A model generated the notes under the pieces. The model was not told the origin of the DNA. It ran no database searches and saw nothing but the letters and a program-made list of their open reading frames with translations. 64,000 nt of DNA, taken from contig CAZVOD010000006.1 in NCBI GenBank assembly GCA_964628385.1, positions 48,405 through 112,404 on the forward strand, given 5' to 3'. How positions within the stretch are numbered: position 1 is the stretch's first letter; each line of letters opens with the position of its first letter. Shown one piece after another: positions 53,971 through 62,149 of the stretch. The stretch comes from JANQPA01 sp964628385 (GTDB lineage: Bacteria; Bacteroidota; Bacteroidia; Chitinophagales; Saprospiraceae). A program made the translations under genes and the position numbers.

Positions 53971-54120
53971 GTAATGCCAAAGGCAGGTGATTTGAAAAAT
54001 TGTAAGCGGCTTTTTAGTAGTATTTTTTTACGAAAGCTTTCGTAAGCTGCAACCGTTTTTGATGAAAACCGTCATTAGGGTGAATTTCAAAATTTTTTCA
54101 CTCTTATCACCAATGTTATT

Positions 54121-55362
54121 ATGAAGAATTTTATACTGAGCTTTCTGGCCCTAATGTTATTTGTTGGCCTTGAGGCACAGGAAGACAAAAAGGTCATTAT
54201 CATTTCCAAAAACAAAGACGGCGAATGGGTAAAAACAGAGAAAAACTCAGATATCGACTCCGAGATTGAACGGAATCTCATTATCCGGAATGATTCGGAA
54301 GTACAGGTTTTCCACAATTCTGAATGGCACGAGAATGAAAACCGCCAACTTATTCGCGAACAATACCAAAAGGCTTTTCTGGGAGTAGTCCCTCAGGGCA
54401 GATGGGGAGAAAAAGGTTTCTTTGTAAGTAGAGTCGTGGAGGGCTCCGGAGCAGATGAAGGCGGTTTGAAAAAGGGAGACTGCGTATTGGACATTGACGG
54501 CATCCCCACAGATGGTGACAATAGTCTGGGAGATGCTCTGACTCAGTTTGAGCCGGGCCAGCAAGTTACTTTGAATGTACAGCGTAATGGCCAGTCTTTA
54601 CAGCTACCTGTTACGCTGGGACAAAGAACTGCCACCAGAACCATATTCAATGATAAACGTGATCCCTGCGATGTCTTTATCGGCGTCTACACGACCAATA
54701 ATTCGAACGGAGAAGGCGTGAGAGTCAATAGTATTATCGGGAATACTCCGGCTGAACAATCGGCTGTAAAACCAGGCGACGTAATCCTGGAACTCAATGG
54801 TATGCCCACAAACGATACCTACATGCTCAGAAGGGAAAGAGATAAAAATAATCCGGGAGATGAGTTTACACTGCTGGTAGAACGCAACGGTACGGCGATG
54901 GATATCCTCGCTCGCTTCAAGACTTGTGATGACGAACCTGTTATACAGGAAGAAGTCGTAGAAGAGCTGGAAGAGATAGAGCTAATCGAAGAAGTGGAGA
55001 TCAATGTACAAGAGGAAGAGGTAGTTCTCACTCCATTGAGAAAGACAAAAGAAGAAGCCGTAACACCACCTACTCCGCTAATGGAGGATTCTGGTTTGTT
55101 ACTGGAGCTGGATGTTTGGGAAGCTTACCCTAATCCGTCTTTTGGAAATATTAATATCAGATTTCAGGCTGATCCTGTACCTACTACTATTCGAGTACTA
55201 AATATTAGTGGGAAGGAAATTTTCAAGCAGCAGATCAACAATTTTGATGGGATTTACCAAAAAGAATTTAATCTGGGGAGATCGCCGGGAACATTGCTTT
55301 TTTCTGTACAGCAAGGAGACAAGGTAGTAACCAAAAAACTGGTTATCATGGATAGGTCCTAA
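54121..55362 (+). CDS. Two-PDZ protein with acidic linker and T9SS sorting domain
   Basis: A 413-residue secreted protein with signal peptide (ALMLFVGLEAQ). Two PDZ domains at about 80-165 (FLGVVPQGRWGEKGFFVSRVVEGSGADEGGLKKGDCVLDIDG) and 175-265 (FIGVYTTNNSN ... AVKPGDVILELNG). A strongly acidic Glu/Val/Ile-rich linker covers about 278-310, and a C-terminal type A sorting domain begins at LDVWEAYPNPSFGNINI. No protease domain is present, so it is likely a cell-surface or periplasmic scaffold. It begins 150 bp after the cytochrome gene and ends at a strong terminator; it may be a target or component of the sigma system. Confidence 0.82.
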   Translation: MKNFILSFLALMLFVGLEAQEDKKVIIISKNKDGEWVKTEKNSDIDSEIERNLIIRNDSEVQVFHNSEWHENENRQLIREQYQKAFLGVVPQGRWGEKGFFVSRVVEGSGADEGGLKKGDCVLDIDGIPTDGDNSLGDALTQFEPGQQVTLNVQRNGQSLQLPVTLGQRTATRTIFNDKRDPCDVFIGVYTTNNSNGEGVRVNSIIGNTPAEQSAVKPGDVILELNGMPTNDTYMLRRERDKNNPGDEFTLLVERNGTAMDILARFKTCDDEPVIQEEVVEELEEIELIEEVEINVQEEEVVLTPLRKTKEEAVTPPTPLMEDSGLLLELDVWEAYPNPSFGNINIRFQADPVPTTIRVLNISGKEIFKQQINNFDGIYQKEFNLGRSPGTLLFSVQQGDKVVTKKLVIMDRS

Positions 55363-55396
55363 AAACGGTTTTTACACCTGATTTTTTTGTGTCCAT

Positions 55397-55449
55397 GAGC
55401 AGGTTTTTTTTTATCCCAAAGGGTTAAAGAAAACCTGTTCCTTTTTTTT
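55397..55449 (+). terminator. Rho-independent terminator after the PDZ gene
   Basis: Left arm 55397-55417 (GAGCAGG, T-run, ATCCC) and right arm 55421-55440 (GGGTTAAAGAAAACCTGTTC) form an imperfect ~20-bp stem with loop AAA, followed by CTTTTTTTT. Confidence 0.85.
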
Positions 55450-55567
55450 GATCCATGTTCCAAGCCAACATACTGCTGCTTCCCTCAGTATGATGGTACT
55501 TTATGGGCTACAACTTCCTTAGTTACCGTACATTTGGACTATATTTACGTTGTAAATTTGGAAGATC

Positions 55568-56332
55568 ATGCTAAGAATTGGAACTATCTGTATCATTTTT
55601 ACTTTCTTTTTTAGTTACTCTGATGTACAGGCGCAGAGTTACTACTTTGGCTTTAAAGGAGGGCTTACTGTCGGCACGCAAGACTGGGGAGGCTCCTTTT
55701 CTAATCGGGAACCGCTATTTCGATACCATGGGATTGCCTTTATTGAAACGGCTGAAGAGGATGAACCATGGGGTTTATTTGCTCAGTTAGGGTATCATAT
55801 CAAGGGAAGCGCTACGCGTACATTCCGACAAACGATAACCTTACCGGATGGCTCTGCTCGTACCATCCCGGCCCGTGAAATACCTTTGGAATTCAGAAAT
55901 GCCTCTTTAACGGCCGGAGCTAAGCAAAAATTTGACCTGGGCATGAATGCTTCACAAGTCTATTACATGCTGGGAGTAAGGTTGGACTATACACTCAGTA
56001 CATTGCTCAGGCCTGAATTTATTGAGGAAGATGATCCCACAGCCATCTACTATCCCTTTGACGGTTTCGTCAACAAGTTTAATTATGGTATCACAGTAGG
56101 CGGCGGAATCGACTTCTCTTTCAGCGAGTTTGTAGGCGTATTTATAGAACTGTCGGTTAATCCTGATTTTAGCCTGCAGTATAATCAACCGGCGATTCGC
56201 AACTTAAACAACCCTAATCCATTTTCCAATACTCAAACGACGAGTATATCCGAGCGTAAAATTCGCAATACAACATTTGAGATTACTTTAGGGTTTAGGT
56301 TCTTACGTAAGGTCATTTATATAGATGAATAA
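55568..56332 (+). CDS. Outer-membrane beta-barrel protein
   Basis: A 254-residue protein with signal peptide (FFSYSDVQAQ) and alternating amphipathic strands typical of small 8-10-strand barrels (SYYFGFKGGLTVGTQDW, WGLFAQLGYHIKGSAT, SLTAGAKQKFDLG, YYMLGVRLDYTL, FNYGITVGGGIDFSFSEFVGVFIEL, FEITLGFRFLRKV). It resembles PorT-like/OMP_b-brl proteins of Bacteroidota. Exact role unknown. It has its own transcript start after the terminator at 55397-55449, and precedes lptB by 70 bp. Confidence 0.78.
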   Translation: MLRIGTICIIFTFFFSYSDVQAQSYYFGFKGGLTVGTQDWGGSFSNREPLFRYHGIAFIETAEEDEPWGLFAQLGYHIKGSATRTFRQTITLPDGSARTIPAREIPLEFRNASLTAGAKQKFDLGMNASQVYYMLGVRLDYTLSTLLRPEFIEEDDPTAIYYPFDGFVNKFNYGITVGGGIDFSFSEFVGVFIELSVNPDFSLQYNQPAIRNLNNPNPFSNTQTTSISERKIRNTTFEITLGFRFLRKVIYIDE

Positions 56333-56402
56333 ACGGGCTTGTTTTGTGTAGGATTGCAGAGCGCAGAACTCCTGCAACAGCCTGGTCAAATAAAATAAGC
56401 AT

Positions 56403-57149
56403 ATGATTCTTCACGCGGAAGATTTAGTAAAGATATATGGCAAAAGAAAGGTAGTAAAAGGCGTTTCCATTAACGTGCAGCAAGGAGAGATCGTGGGGCT
56501 TTTAGGTCCCAATGGAGCTGGAAAGACTACCACTTTTTACATGACTGTGGGCTTTATAAAGCCCAATGAAGGGCAAGTATATCTTGATGAAGAAGATATA
56601 ACCGATTTACCCATGTACAAACGTGCCCAAAAGGGTATTGGTTACCTACCTCAGGAACCTTCCGTATTCAGAAAAATGAGTGTTGAAGATAATATCACGG
56701 CAGTTCTGGAAATGACCCGCCTGAGCAAGAAAGAACAAAAAGAAAAACTAGAGGACCTTCTCGGAGAGTTTGGCCTGGAAAGAGTCCGAAAAAGTAGAGG
56801 AGATACCCTCTCAGGAGGGGAACGCCGCCGTACAGAGATTGCCCGGGCACTGGCCACAGACCCTAATTTTATCCTGCTGGATGAACCATTTGCAGGAATT
56901 GACCCTATTGCCGTAGAAGATATTCAAAGCATAGTAACAACTTTGAAATCCAAAAATATAGGGATACTCATCACAGACCACAACGTCCAAGAAACCCTCT
57001 CCATCACTGATCGAGCCTACTTAATGTTTGAAGGAAGTATTTTAAAAGCGGGAAATGCTGAAGAACTTGCTGCTGATGAAATGGTCCGAAAGGTTTATTT
57101 GGGTAAAAACTTTGAATTGCGTAAGAAAATCAAGCAAACAGACGAATGA
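56403..57149 (+). CDS. lptB: LPS export ABC transporter ATPase
   Basis: A 248-residue ATPase powering lipopolysaccharide extraction from the inner membrane with LptF/G/C. Walker A GPNGAGKTT near 37-45, Q-loop GYLPQEPSVFRKMSVEDN (a hallmark of LptB), signature LSGGERRRTEIARAL, Walker B FILLDEPFAGIDP and the switch His in ITDHNVQETL. Length is normal. The TGA overlaps the next gene start by 4 nt. LptF/G are not in the window. Confidence 0.96.
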   Translation: MILHAEDLVKIYGKRKVVKGVSINVQQGEIVGLLGPNGAGKTTTFYMTVGFIKPNEGQVYLDEEDITDLPMYKRAQKGIGYLPQEPSVFRKMSVEDNITAVLEMTRLSKKEQKEKLEDLLGEFGLERVRKSRGDTLSGGERRRTEIARALATDPNFILLDEPFAGIDPIAVEDIQSIVTTLKSKNIGILITDHNVQETLSITDRAYLMFEGSILKAGNAEELAADEMVRKVYLGKNFELRKKIKQTDE

Positions 57150-57421
57150 ACGAATCAGGTCGCTTATTAATCATTGGAGGCTTGTTTTTGAGTGTAACGT
57201 TCAGTTCTTGTGGCGATGAGCCTCCTCAGCAATTACCGAGAGTCAATCGGGTACAGGTGGATACTCTATTTGTTGATACCGTGCAGGTGCTCAAGCCTAT
57301 AATGGATAGTTTGTGTAACGAAATGCTGACCACACAATTGCAGACTACCGTAGATTCTATTTACAAAGAGCGGAAAGCTGAAATAGAAAGGCTAAAGAGA
57401 AGAGTCAGAGGTAATAGGTAA
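57146..57421 (+). CDS. Small lipoprotein of unknown function
   Basis: A 91-residue lipoprotein (lipobox VTFSSC, Cys about 22). The mature part is helical and charged, with VDTLFVDTVQVLKPIMDSLCNEMLTTQLQTTVDSIYKER. It keeps a second Cys in DSLC. It overlaps lptB by 4 nt (ATGA) and has a sister gene 11 bp downstream. No family is recognised. A link to LPS or outer-membrane assembly is suggested only by position. Confidence 0.68.
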   Translation: MNESGRLLIIGGLFLSVTFSSCGDEPPQQLPRVNRVQVDTLFVDTVQVLKPIMDSLCNEMLTTQLQTTVDSIYKERKAEIERLKRRVRGNR

Positions 57422-57432
57422 AATATAGGAAA

Positions 57433-57789
57433 ATGAACAAACGCTTTTATCGGGTATGTTTTTTCCTGGCTGTACTGCTATCAGCCGGTATTTTTGGCGC
57501 CTGTAATCAGGGGCCCAGCCGGGCTGAAGTCATCAGCCAAATGATGCGGGAATCGTTGGAAGCAAGGGTTAGAAGTTTCAAAAGAGTACGTATGGAACGC
57601 TGTCGGGAGGGGCTCATTGAGCAGGCTAACCAGATAGTCGATTCCATACTGCAGGCAGAACTCAAGTATACTATCGATACGGTAGGGCGGCCACCGAGGC
57701 CTAAAATGCCCAAAGGAAGAGAGAAGAAAGAATTACGCGATTCCTCTGAAGTGCGCCCCTTTCTTCAGGATTCTACGCTTCAGCAGTAG
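57433..57789 (+). CDS. Second small lipoprotein of unknown function
   Basis: A 118-residue lipoprotein (lipobox GIFGAC). The mature part has a helix VRSFKRVRMERCREGLIEQANQIVDSILQAEL with another Cys, then a Pro/Lys-rich tail (RPPRPKMPKGREKKELRD). The order Cys-helix-VDSI recalls the preceding lipoprotein, so the two may be old paralogues. It is the end of the lptB transcript. Function unknown. Confidence 0.65.
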   Translation: MNKRFYRVCFFLAVLLSAGIFGACNQGPSRAEVISQMMRESLEARVRSFKRVRMERCREGLIEQANQIVDSILQAELKYTIDTVGRPPRPKMPKGREKKELRDSSEVRPFLQDSTLQQ

Positions 57790-57900
57790 CGCTGTGTGCC
57801 AAAGAAGTAAGGTCGGGACGAGACAGGCTTTGACCCTTTTGTTAAAGATTGTTAATATCGTTTAAGGTCCTTTTAAATAGGAGTACAGCCTACGGATCGG

Positions 57901-57932
57901 TTGGGTTATGTTGAAAAAAATTAGCAAATTTG
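57901..57932 (+). promoter_or_regulatory. Candidate Bacteroidota promoter of the moxR-bat operon
   Basis: TTG at 57901-57903 and CAAATTTG at 57925-57932, 21 bp apart, match the TTTG/TAnnTTTG consensus except for the first base of the -7 box and one base of the -33 box. It lies 43 bp before the moxR start. Confidence 0.35.
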
Positions 57933-57975
57933 TGGGCCGCCCAAAAGGGGCCAACAAATCCAAATCTACTTCAGT

Positions 57976-58971
57976 ATGCAGACAGTGGACATCGAGGCAC
58001 TCAATCAGCAGATTCTTATCGATAGTGCTTTTATTGAACAATTGACTTCTGAGACGCGAAAGGTCATCGTGGGCCAGAACTATATGGTAGAGCGCCTTCT
58101 GCTGGGCCTCTTATCCAAAGGCCACGTTTTGCTGGAAGGCCTGCCGGGCCTGGCCAAAACTTTGGCCATCAAAACGCTTTCCAAAGCCATAAACGCTGAC
58201 TTTAGCCGGATTCAGTTTACGCCTGACCTGCTACCAGCCGATATCATCGGTACTATGATCTATAATCCTAGCAAAAGTGAATTCACCGTCAGCAAAGGGC
58301 CTGTGTTTGCCAACTTTGTACTGGCCGACGAAATCAACAGAGCACCAGCTAAAGTACAAAGTGCCCTGCTGGAAGCTATGCAGGAACGTCAGGTAACTAT
58401 CGGTAATGAAACCTTTCACCTCGAAGAACCCTTCCTGGTCCTGGCTACCCAAAACCCCATAGAACAAGAAGGAACTTACCCACTGCCCGAAGCTCAGGTA
58501 GACCGTTTTATGCTAAAGGTAAAAATCGGTTATCCTACCAAAGCAGAAGAACAACAAATTATTCGCAGAAACCTGAGTGATGATAACTTCGGAGAAATAA
58601 AACCAGTCGTAGAATCGGAAGTGATTCTTAAGGCCAGAAAGTCTGTGCGTAAAATCTATATGGATGAAAAAATCGAACAGTACATTCTGGATATAGTATT
58701 CGCTACTCGTAATCCTACGCAGTATGGCCTGAAAAACCTAGAATACCTCATCAATTATGGAGGTTCGCCGCGAGCAAGTATTAACCTGGCAATGGCGGCC
58801 AAAGCACTGGCTTTCATCCGCCGCCGTGGATATGTCATCCCTGAAGATGTTCGGAATATCTGTAAAGACGTTCTGCGTCATCGCATTGGATTAACTTACG
58901 AAGCAGAGGCTGAAGAAATCACTCCCGAAGATATTATCAACAAAATCCTGGATAGAGTGGAGGTCCCGTAA
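57976..58971 (+). CDS. moxR: MoxR-family AAA+ ATPase
   Basis: A 331-residue AAA+ chaperone. Walker A is GLPGLAKT at about residue 55, Walker B FVLADEINRAPAK, sensor 1 LATQNPIEQEGTYPLPEAQVDRFMLK; a C-terminal lid follows (GASPRASINLAMAAKALAF). MoxR ATPases act with DUF58 and VWA proteins encoded beside them, as here, probably in envelope-protein maturation or metal-dependent activation. It heads the Bat operon. Confidence 0.94.
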   Translation: MQTVDIEALNQQILIDSAFIEQLTSETRKVIVGQNYMVERLLLGLLSKGHVLLEGLPGLAKTLAIKTLSKAINADFSRIQFTPDLLPADIIGTMIYNPSKSEFTVSKGPVFANFVLADEINRAPAKVQSALLEAMQERQVTIGNETFHLEEPFLVLATQNPIEQEGTYPLPEAQVDRFMLKVKIGYPTKAEEQQIIRRNLSDDNFGEIKPVVESEVILKARKSVRKIYMDEKIEQYILDIVFATRNPTQYGLKNLEYLINYGGSPRASINLAMAAKALAFIRRRGYVIPEDVRNICKDVLRHRIGLTYEAEAEEITPEDIINKILDRVEVP

Positions 58972-59056
58972 ACGGGTTGGGCAGGGATACTACAAGCTAT
59001 CTTGGCTCCCTGCAAAAGTCTTATAATTACTGCTATTTTTCTAAAACTAAAAAGGC

Positions 59057-59926
59057 ATGGAGACGAGTGAGTTACTGAAAAAAGTACGAAAGATAGAAAT
59101 CAAAACGAAAGGCCTGAGTAAGCATATTTTCTCTGGTGAATATCACAGTGCTTTCAAAGGTAGGGGTATGTCTTTTAGTGAAGTGCGCGGGTATCAATTT
59201 GGCGATGATGTTCGCAATATTGACTGGAATGTCACGGCCCGAACGGGCGATCCGCACGTCAAAGTATTTGAAGAAGAACGCGAACTGACGGTGATGTTAT
59301 TGGTAGATGTTAGTAGGTCGGCTTATTTTGGTACAGTGAACCAGTTTAAAAGTGACCTGATTACGGAGGTTTGTGCATTACTTTCTTTTTCGGCGATCAA
59401 TAATAATGATAAGGTTGGAGTGCTTTTTTTTACGAGCGAAGTGGAGCTGTTTATTCCTCCCAAAAAAGGGCGTCAGCATATTCTCAGAATAATTAGAGAA
59501 TTAATCAACTTTAAGCCGCAACATACCGGAACAGACATTGGAAAGGCAGTTGACTATTTTAACAGTTTGATCAAGAAAAGGAGCATTTGCTTTTTACTTT
59601 CCGATTTTTTAGCGGAATCATACGAAACGCCATTGAGGTTGGCAGCCCGCCGGCACGACTTAATTGGCATTAAGCTGGTAGATCCAAAGGAAGAAAAATT
59701 ACCTGATGTAGGATTAATAAGGGTAGAAGATGCTGAAACGGGCAGGCTATCGTGGCTGGACACCAGCTCCAGAAAAATCAGAAGGCAATACGAGCAGTGG
59801 TACAATCAGAAGCAAAATTACTTTAGGGAGGTTTTTGTGAAAAATGCCATTGATACAATGACGTTGCGAACCAATGAACCCTATTTAAATGTATTACATA
59901 ACTTTTTTCAAAAGCGATCAGGTTAA
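59057..59926 (+). CDS. DUF58 family protein
   Basis: A 289-residue protein with the DUF58 signature FKGRGMSFSEVRGYQFGDDVRNIDWNVTARTGDPHVKVFEEERELTVMLLVDVSRSAYFG. The last part includes a VWA-like DVSRS motif. It always accompanies MoxR in Bat operons. No transmembrane helix is seen, so it is the soluble type. It ends 1 bp into the next gene start (overlap of its TAA with ATG). Confidence 0.9.
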   Translation: METSELLKKVRKIEIKTKGLSKHIFSGEYHSAFKGRGMSFSEVRGYQFGDDVRNIDWNVTARTGDPHVKVFEEERELTVMLLVDVSRSAYFGTVNQFKSDLITEVCALLSFSAINNNDKVGVLFFTSEVELFIPPKKGRQHILRIIRELINFKPQHTGTDIGKAVDYFNSLIKKRSICFLLSDFLAESYETPLRLAARRHDLIGIKLVDPKEEKLPDVGLIRVEDAETGRLSWLDTSSRKIRRQYEQWYNQKQNYFREVFVKNAIDTMTLRTNEPYLNVLHNFFQKRSG

Positions 59927-60888
59927 TGAGGTGGTATCCATTCTTTACTCTATTTACGGCATTGATGTTTGTCTGTTTGTCTGTTGAAGGGCAGATACAG
60001 GTAGATGCTCGTATTGATAGTGCCTCATTACTCATTGGTGATCAGAGAATATATCAGCTCGAGATTGCTCATGCCCCTGAATTGAAGGTTCAGAATATTG
60101 ACTTTTCAGCGCTGGAGGCAGAACCAAAGATAGAGATCATCACTGAAGAAACGCTGGATACCGTTTATAATAAAGAAGAGGTTGTGTTAAGAAAAAGGCT
60201 AATCCTGACTTCTTTTGATTCCGGATACCACTGGATACCCAGAATTCCTATCCTCTACGCTTATAAAGGTCAAGCCGGTGAGATCAAAACCAATCGGGTG
60301 CCTATTTCTGTGCGTACTTTGCCGATTGCATTAGATTCTCTGGCACTACAGCCGATAAAGAATATTATTGAAGAACCGTTGAAGTTGCAGGATATTATTC
60401 CTTATCTGGCCGGAGGGGTCCTGGCTCTGGCTTTACTCTACCTGGGCTGGTTTTTCTTTCTCAGGAAAAAAGAGGAACAAAAGCCACCGGAAGAGGTACA
60501 GGATAATCGGTCGGCCCACGTTATTGCGCTTGAAAAGCTGGAAAAGTTAAACGCAGAGAAGAAATGGCAATCCGGTGATATTAAAGGCTTTCATACAGAA
60601 CTAACCTATATTTTCAGGGAATACCTGGAGCGGCGTTTTAAGATTAGAGCGCTGGAGTCAACTTCGGACGAGATCATGATGGGTATAAAATACCAAACCG
60701 TAAAAGAAATCGAAACCAAATGGTATAATGAATTGCTCCGGCTGCTTCAGCTTGCTGATTTGGTAAAATTTGCTCAGGCGGAACCCCCCATAGAAACGCA
60801 TCAGGAAATGTTTGAGATGACGGAGCGTTTCATCAGAGAGACTAAAAAAGAAGAAGACATACTAGAAGATCAATCAACTGAAAATTAA
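59926..60888 (+). CDS. BatD-like/DUF4381-type membrane protein
   Basis: A 320-residue exported protein: signal peptide (FVCLSVEGQ), an Ig-like beta domain (about 25-140), one transmembrane helix (about 160-180, IPYLAGGVLALALLYLGWFFF) and a cytoplasmic helical domain (KWQSGDIKGFHTELTYIFREYLERRFKIRALESTSDEI). This layout is common between DUF58 and BatA in Bacteroidota. It presumably bridges the periplasm and the MoxR/DUF58 pair. Confidence 0.8.
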   Translation: MRWYPFFTLFTALMFVCLSVEGQIQVDARIDSASLLIGDQRIYQLEIAHAPELKVQNIDFSALEAEPKIEIITEETLDTVYNKEEVVLRKRLILTSFDSGYHWIPRIPILYAYKGQAGEIKTNRVPISVRTLPIALDSLALQPIKNIIEEPLKLQDIIPYLAGGVLALALLYLGWFFFLRKKEEQKPPEEVQDNRSAHVIALEKLEKLNAEKKWQSGDIKGFHTELTYIFREYLERRFKIRALESTSDEIMMGIKYQTVKEIETKWYNELLRLLQLADLVKFAQAEPPIETHQEMFEMTERFIRETKKEEDILEDQSTEN

Positions 60889-60896
60889 TAAATTCT

Positions 60897-61892
60897 GTGG
60901 CTATAGGTACATTCAACTTTGTTAATCCGGAGTTTTTATTGTTGTTTTTAATTTTTCCAATACTAGCGTATTGGTACGCCCAACAATACAAAAATCGCTT
61001 CCCTACCCTGCGAATGCCTTCCCTTGAAGGGGTGCAGGAATCCTTTAGGGGTAAGCTACGGCGATATCTTCCCCTGGTCAGGGCTCTGGCTTTAACACTT
61101 ATGATCATTGCCATAGCCCGCCCGCAGCAAACCCTTAAGCAAGAAAATATCAGAGCGGAAGGAATAGATATATTTCTGGTGATGGATTTGTCGAGTAGTA
61201 TGCTAGCCAGAGATTTTACCCCCGATCGATTGGAAGTGAGTAAATCCGTAGCTGCTCAGTTTGTAGACAAACGCCCTTACGACCGCATCGGGCTGGCTGT
61301 TTTTTCGGGCGAGGCTTTTACGCAATGTCCGCTCACTACGGATCATCTGGTAGTAAAGGATTTTTTAAGAAACCTGAAATGTGGAATCCTGGAAGATGGC
61401 ACGGCGATTGGAATGGGACTTGCGGCAGCTGCTAATCGCCTAAAAGATAGTGATGCTGTAAGTAAGGTCGTAATTCTGCTAACCGACGGCGTTAATAATT
61501 CTGGCTATATCAAACCCAATACAGCCGCTCAGATAGCCACTCAGTATAACATAAAAGTTTACACTATAGGAGTAGGCTCCGTTGGAGAAGCACTGACGCC
61601 AGTAAGTGTGAGAAGCGATGGCCGATATATTTTTGGCCTGGCCAGAGTAGAGATCGACGAAGAATTATTGAAGGATATCGCCGATATGACCGATGGAGCT
61701 TATTTCAGGGCTACTTCCAAGGAAGGCCTGGAAGAAATTTACTCAAAGATAGATCAACTAGAAAAAACAGAGATAGAAGTAACTACGGTTAAAAGATACA
61801 GTGAAGAATATTACTGGTTTTTGATACCTGCAATATTCTTGATATTAATAGAAATAGTATTGAGGTACACTTTCCTGAGGGTTCTGCCTTAG
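60897..61892 (+). CDS. batA: VWA-domain protein BatA
   Basis: A 331-residue membrane protein from GTG at 60897. Two N-terminal helices (FLLLFLIFPILAYWYAQQY and about 56-76), a von Willebrand A domain with the MIDAS motif DLSSSM and TDG, and a C-terminal helix. The BatA core is intact. Its TAG stop codon lies on the left end of a MITE-like element (see 61892-62076), whose first base completes the stop. It is part of the moxR-DUF58-batABC operon. Confidence 0.92.
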   Translation: MAIGTFNFVNPEFLLLFLIFPILAYWYAQQYKNRFPTLRMPSLEGVQESFRGKLRRYLPLVRALALTLMIIAIARPQQTLKQENIRAEGIDIFLVMDLSSSMLARDFTPDRLEVSKSVAAQFVDKRPYDRIGLAVFSGEAFTQCPLTTDHLVVKDFLRNLKCGILEDGTAIGMGLAAAANRLKDSDAVSKVVILLTDGVNNSGYIKPNTAAQIATQYNIKVYTIGVGSVGEALTPVSVRSDGRYIFGLARVEIDEELLKDIADMTDGAYFRATSKEGLEEIYSKIDQLEKTEIEVTTVKRYSEEYYWFLIPAIFLILIEIVLRYTFLRVLP

Positions 61893-62076
61893 ACCGTGTT
61901 TGGAATTTGCTTTTGATGCCGAAAATGCATTGAGGATGATGAAAATGAAGCTGTTTTTCGCTCCATAAAAGTGCTATGGAGCGAAAAACAGCTGAAATAT
62001 CTTGTCCCGCTGAAAGCGGGAAGCAGTATTCTAAATGTACTTGCAAGCCAAAGGGTAAAATCCAAACACGGTCTTA
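61892..62076. mobile_element. MITE-like element B at the batA stop codon
   Basis: Ends GACCGTGTTTGGA and TCCAAACACGGTC are perfect 13-bp inverted repeats extending imperfectly inward. TTA occurs on both flanks (61889-61891 and 62074-62076), consistent with a 3-bp target duplication of the TNA type used by some IS5-family members. A perfect 19-bp hairpin lies inside (arms 61949-61967 and 61975-61993) and a 6-bp one at 62006-62020 (CCCGCT/AGCGGG). No transposase is encoded. It occupies nearly all of the batA-batB gap and leaves both frames intact. Confidence 0.75.
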
Positions 62077-62149
62077 GTCTGCACGGGGTAATTGATTATG
62101 ATGTTTATCCTTTAAGCTATCATTCAGGTAATTATAAGCTATTTAACAT

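Noticed and set aside
55553..55560. TAAATTTG, a perfect match to the Bacteroidota -7 box
   Set aside because: It is only 7 bp from the start codon and the TTTG upstream is 16 bp away, shorter than the usual spacing.
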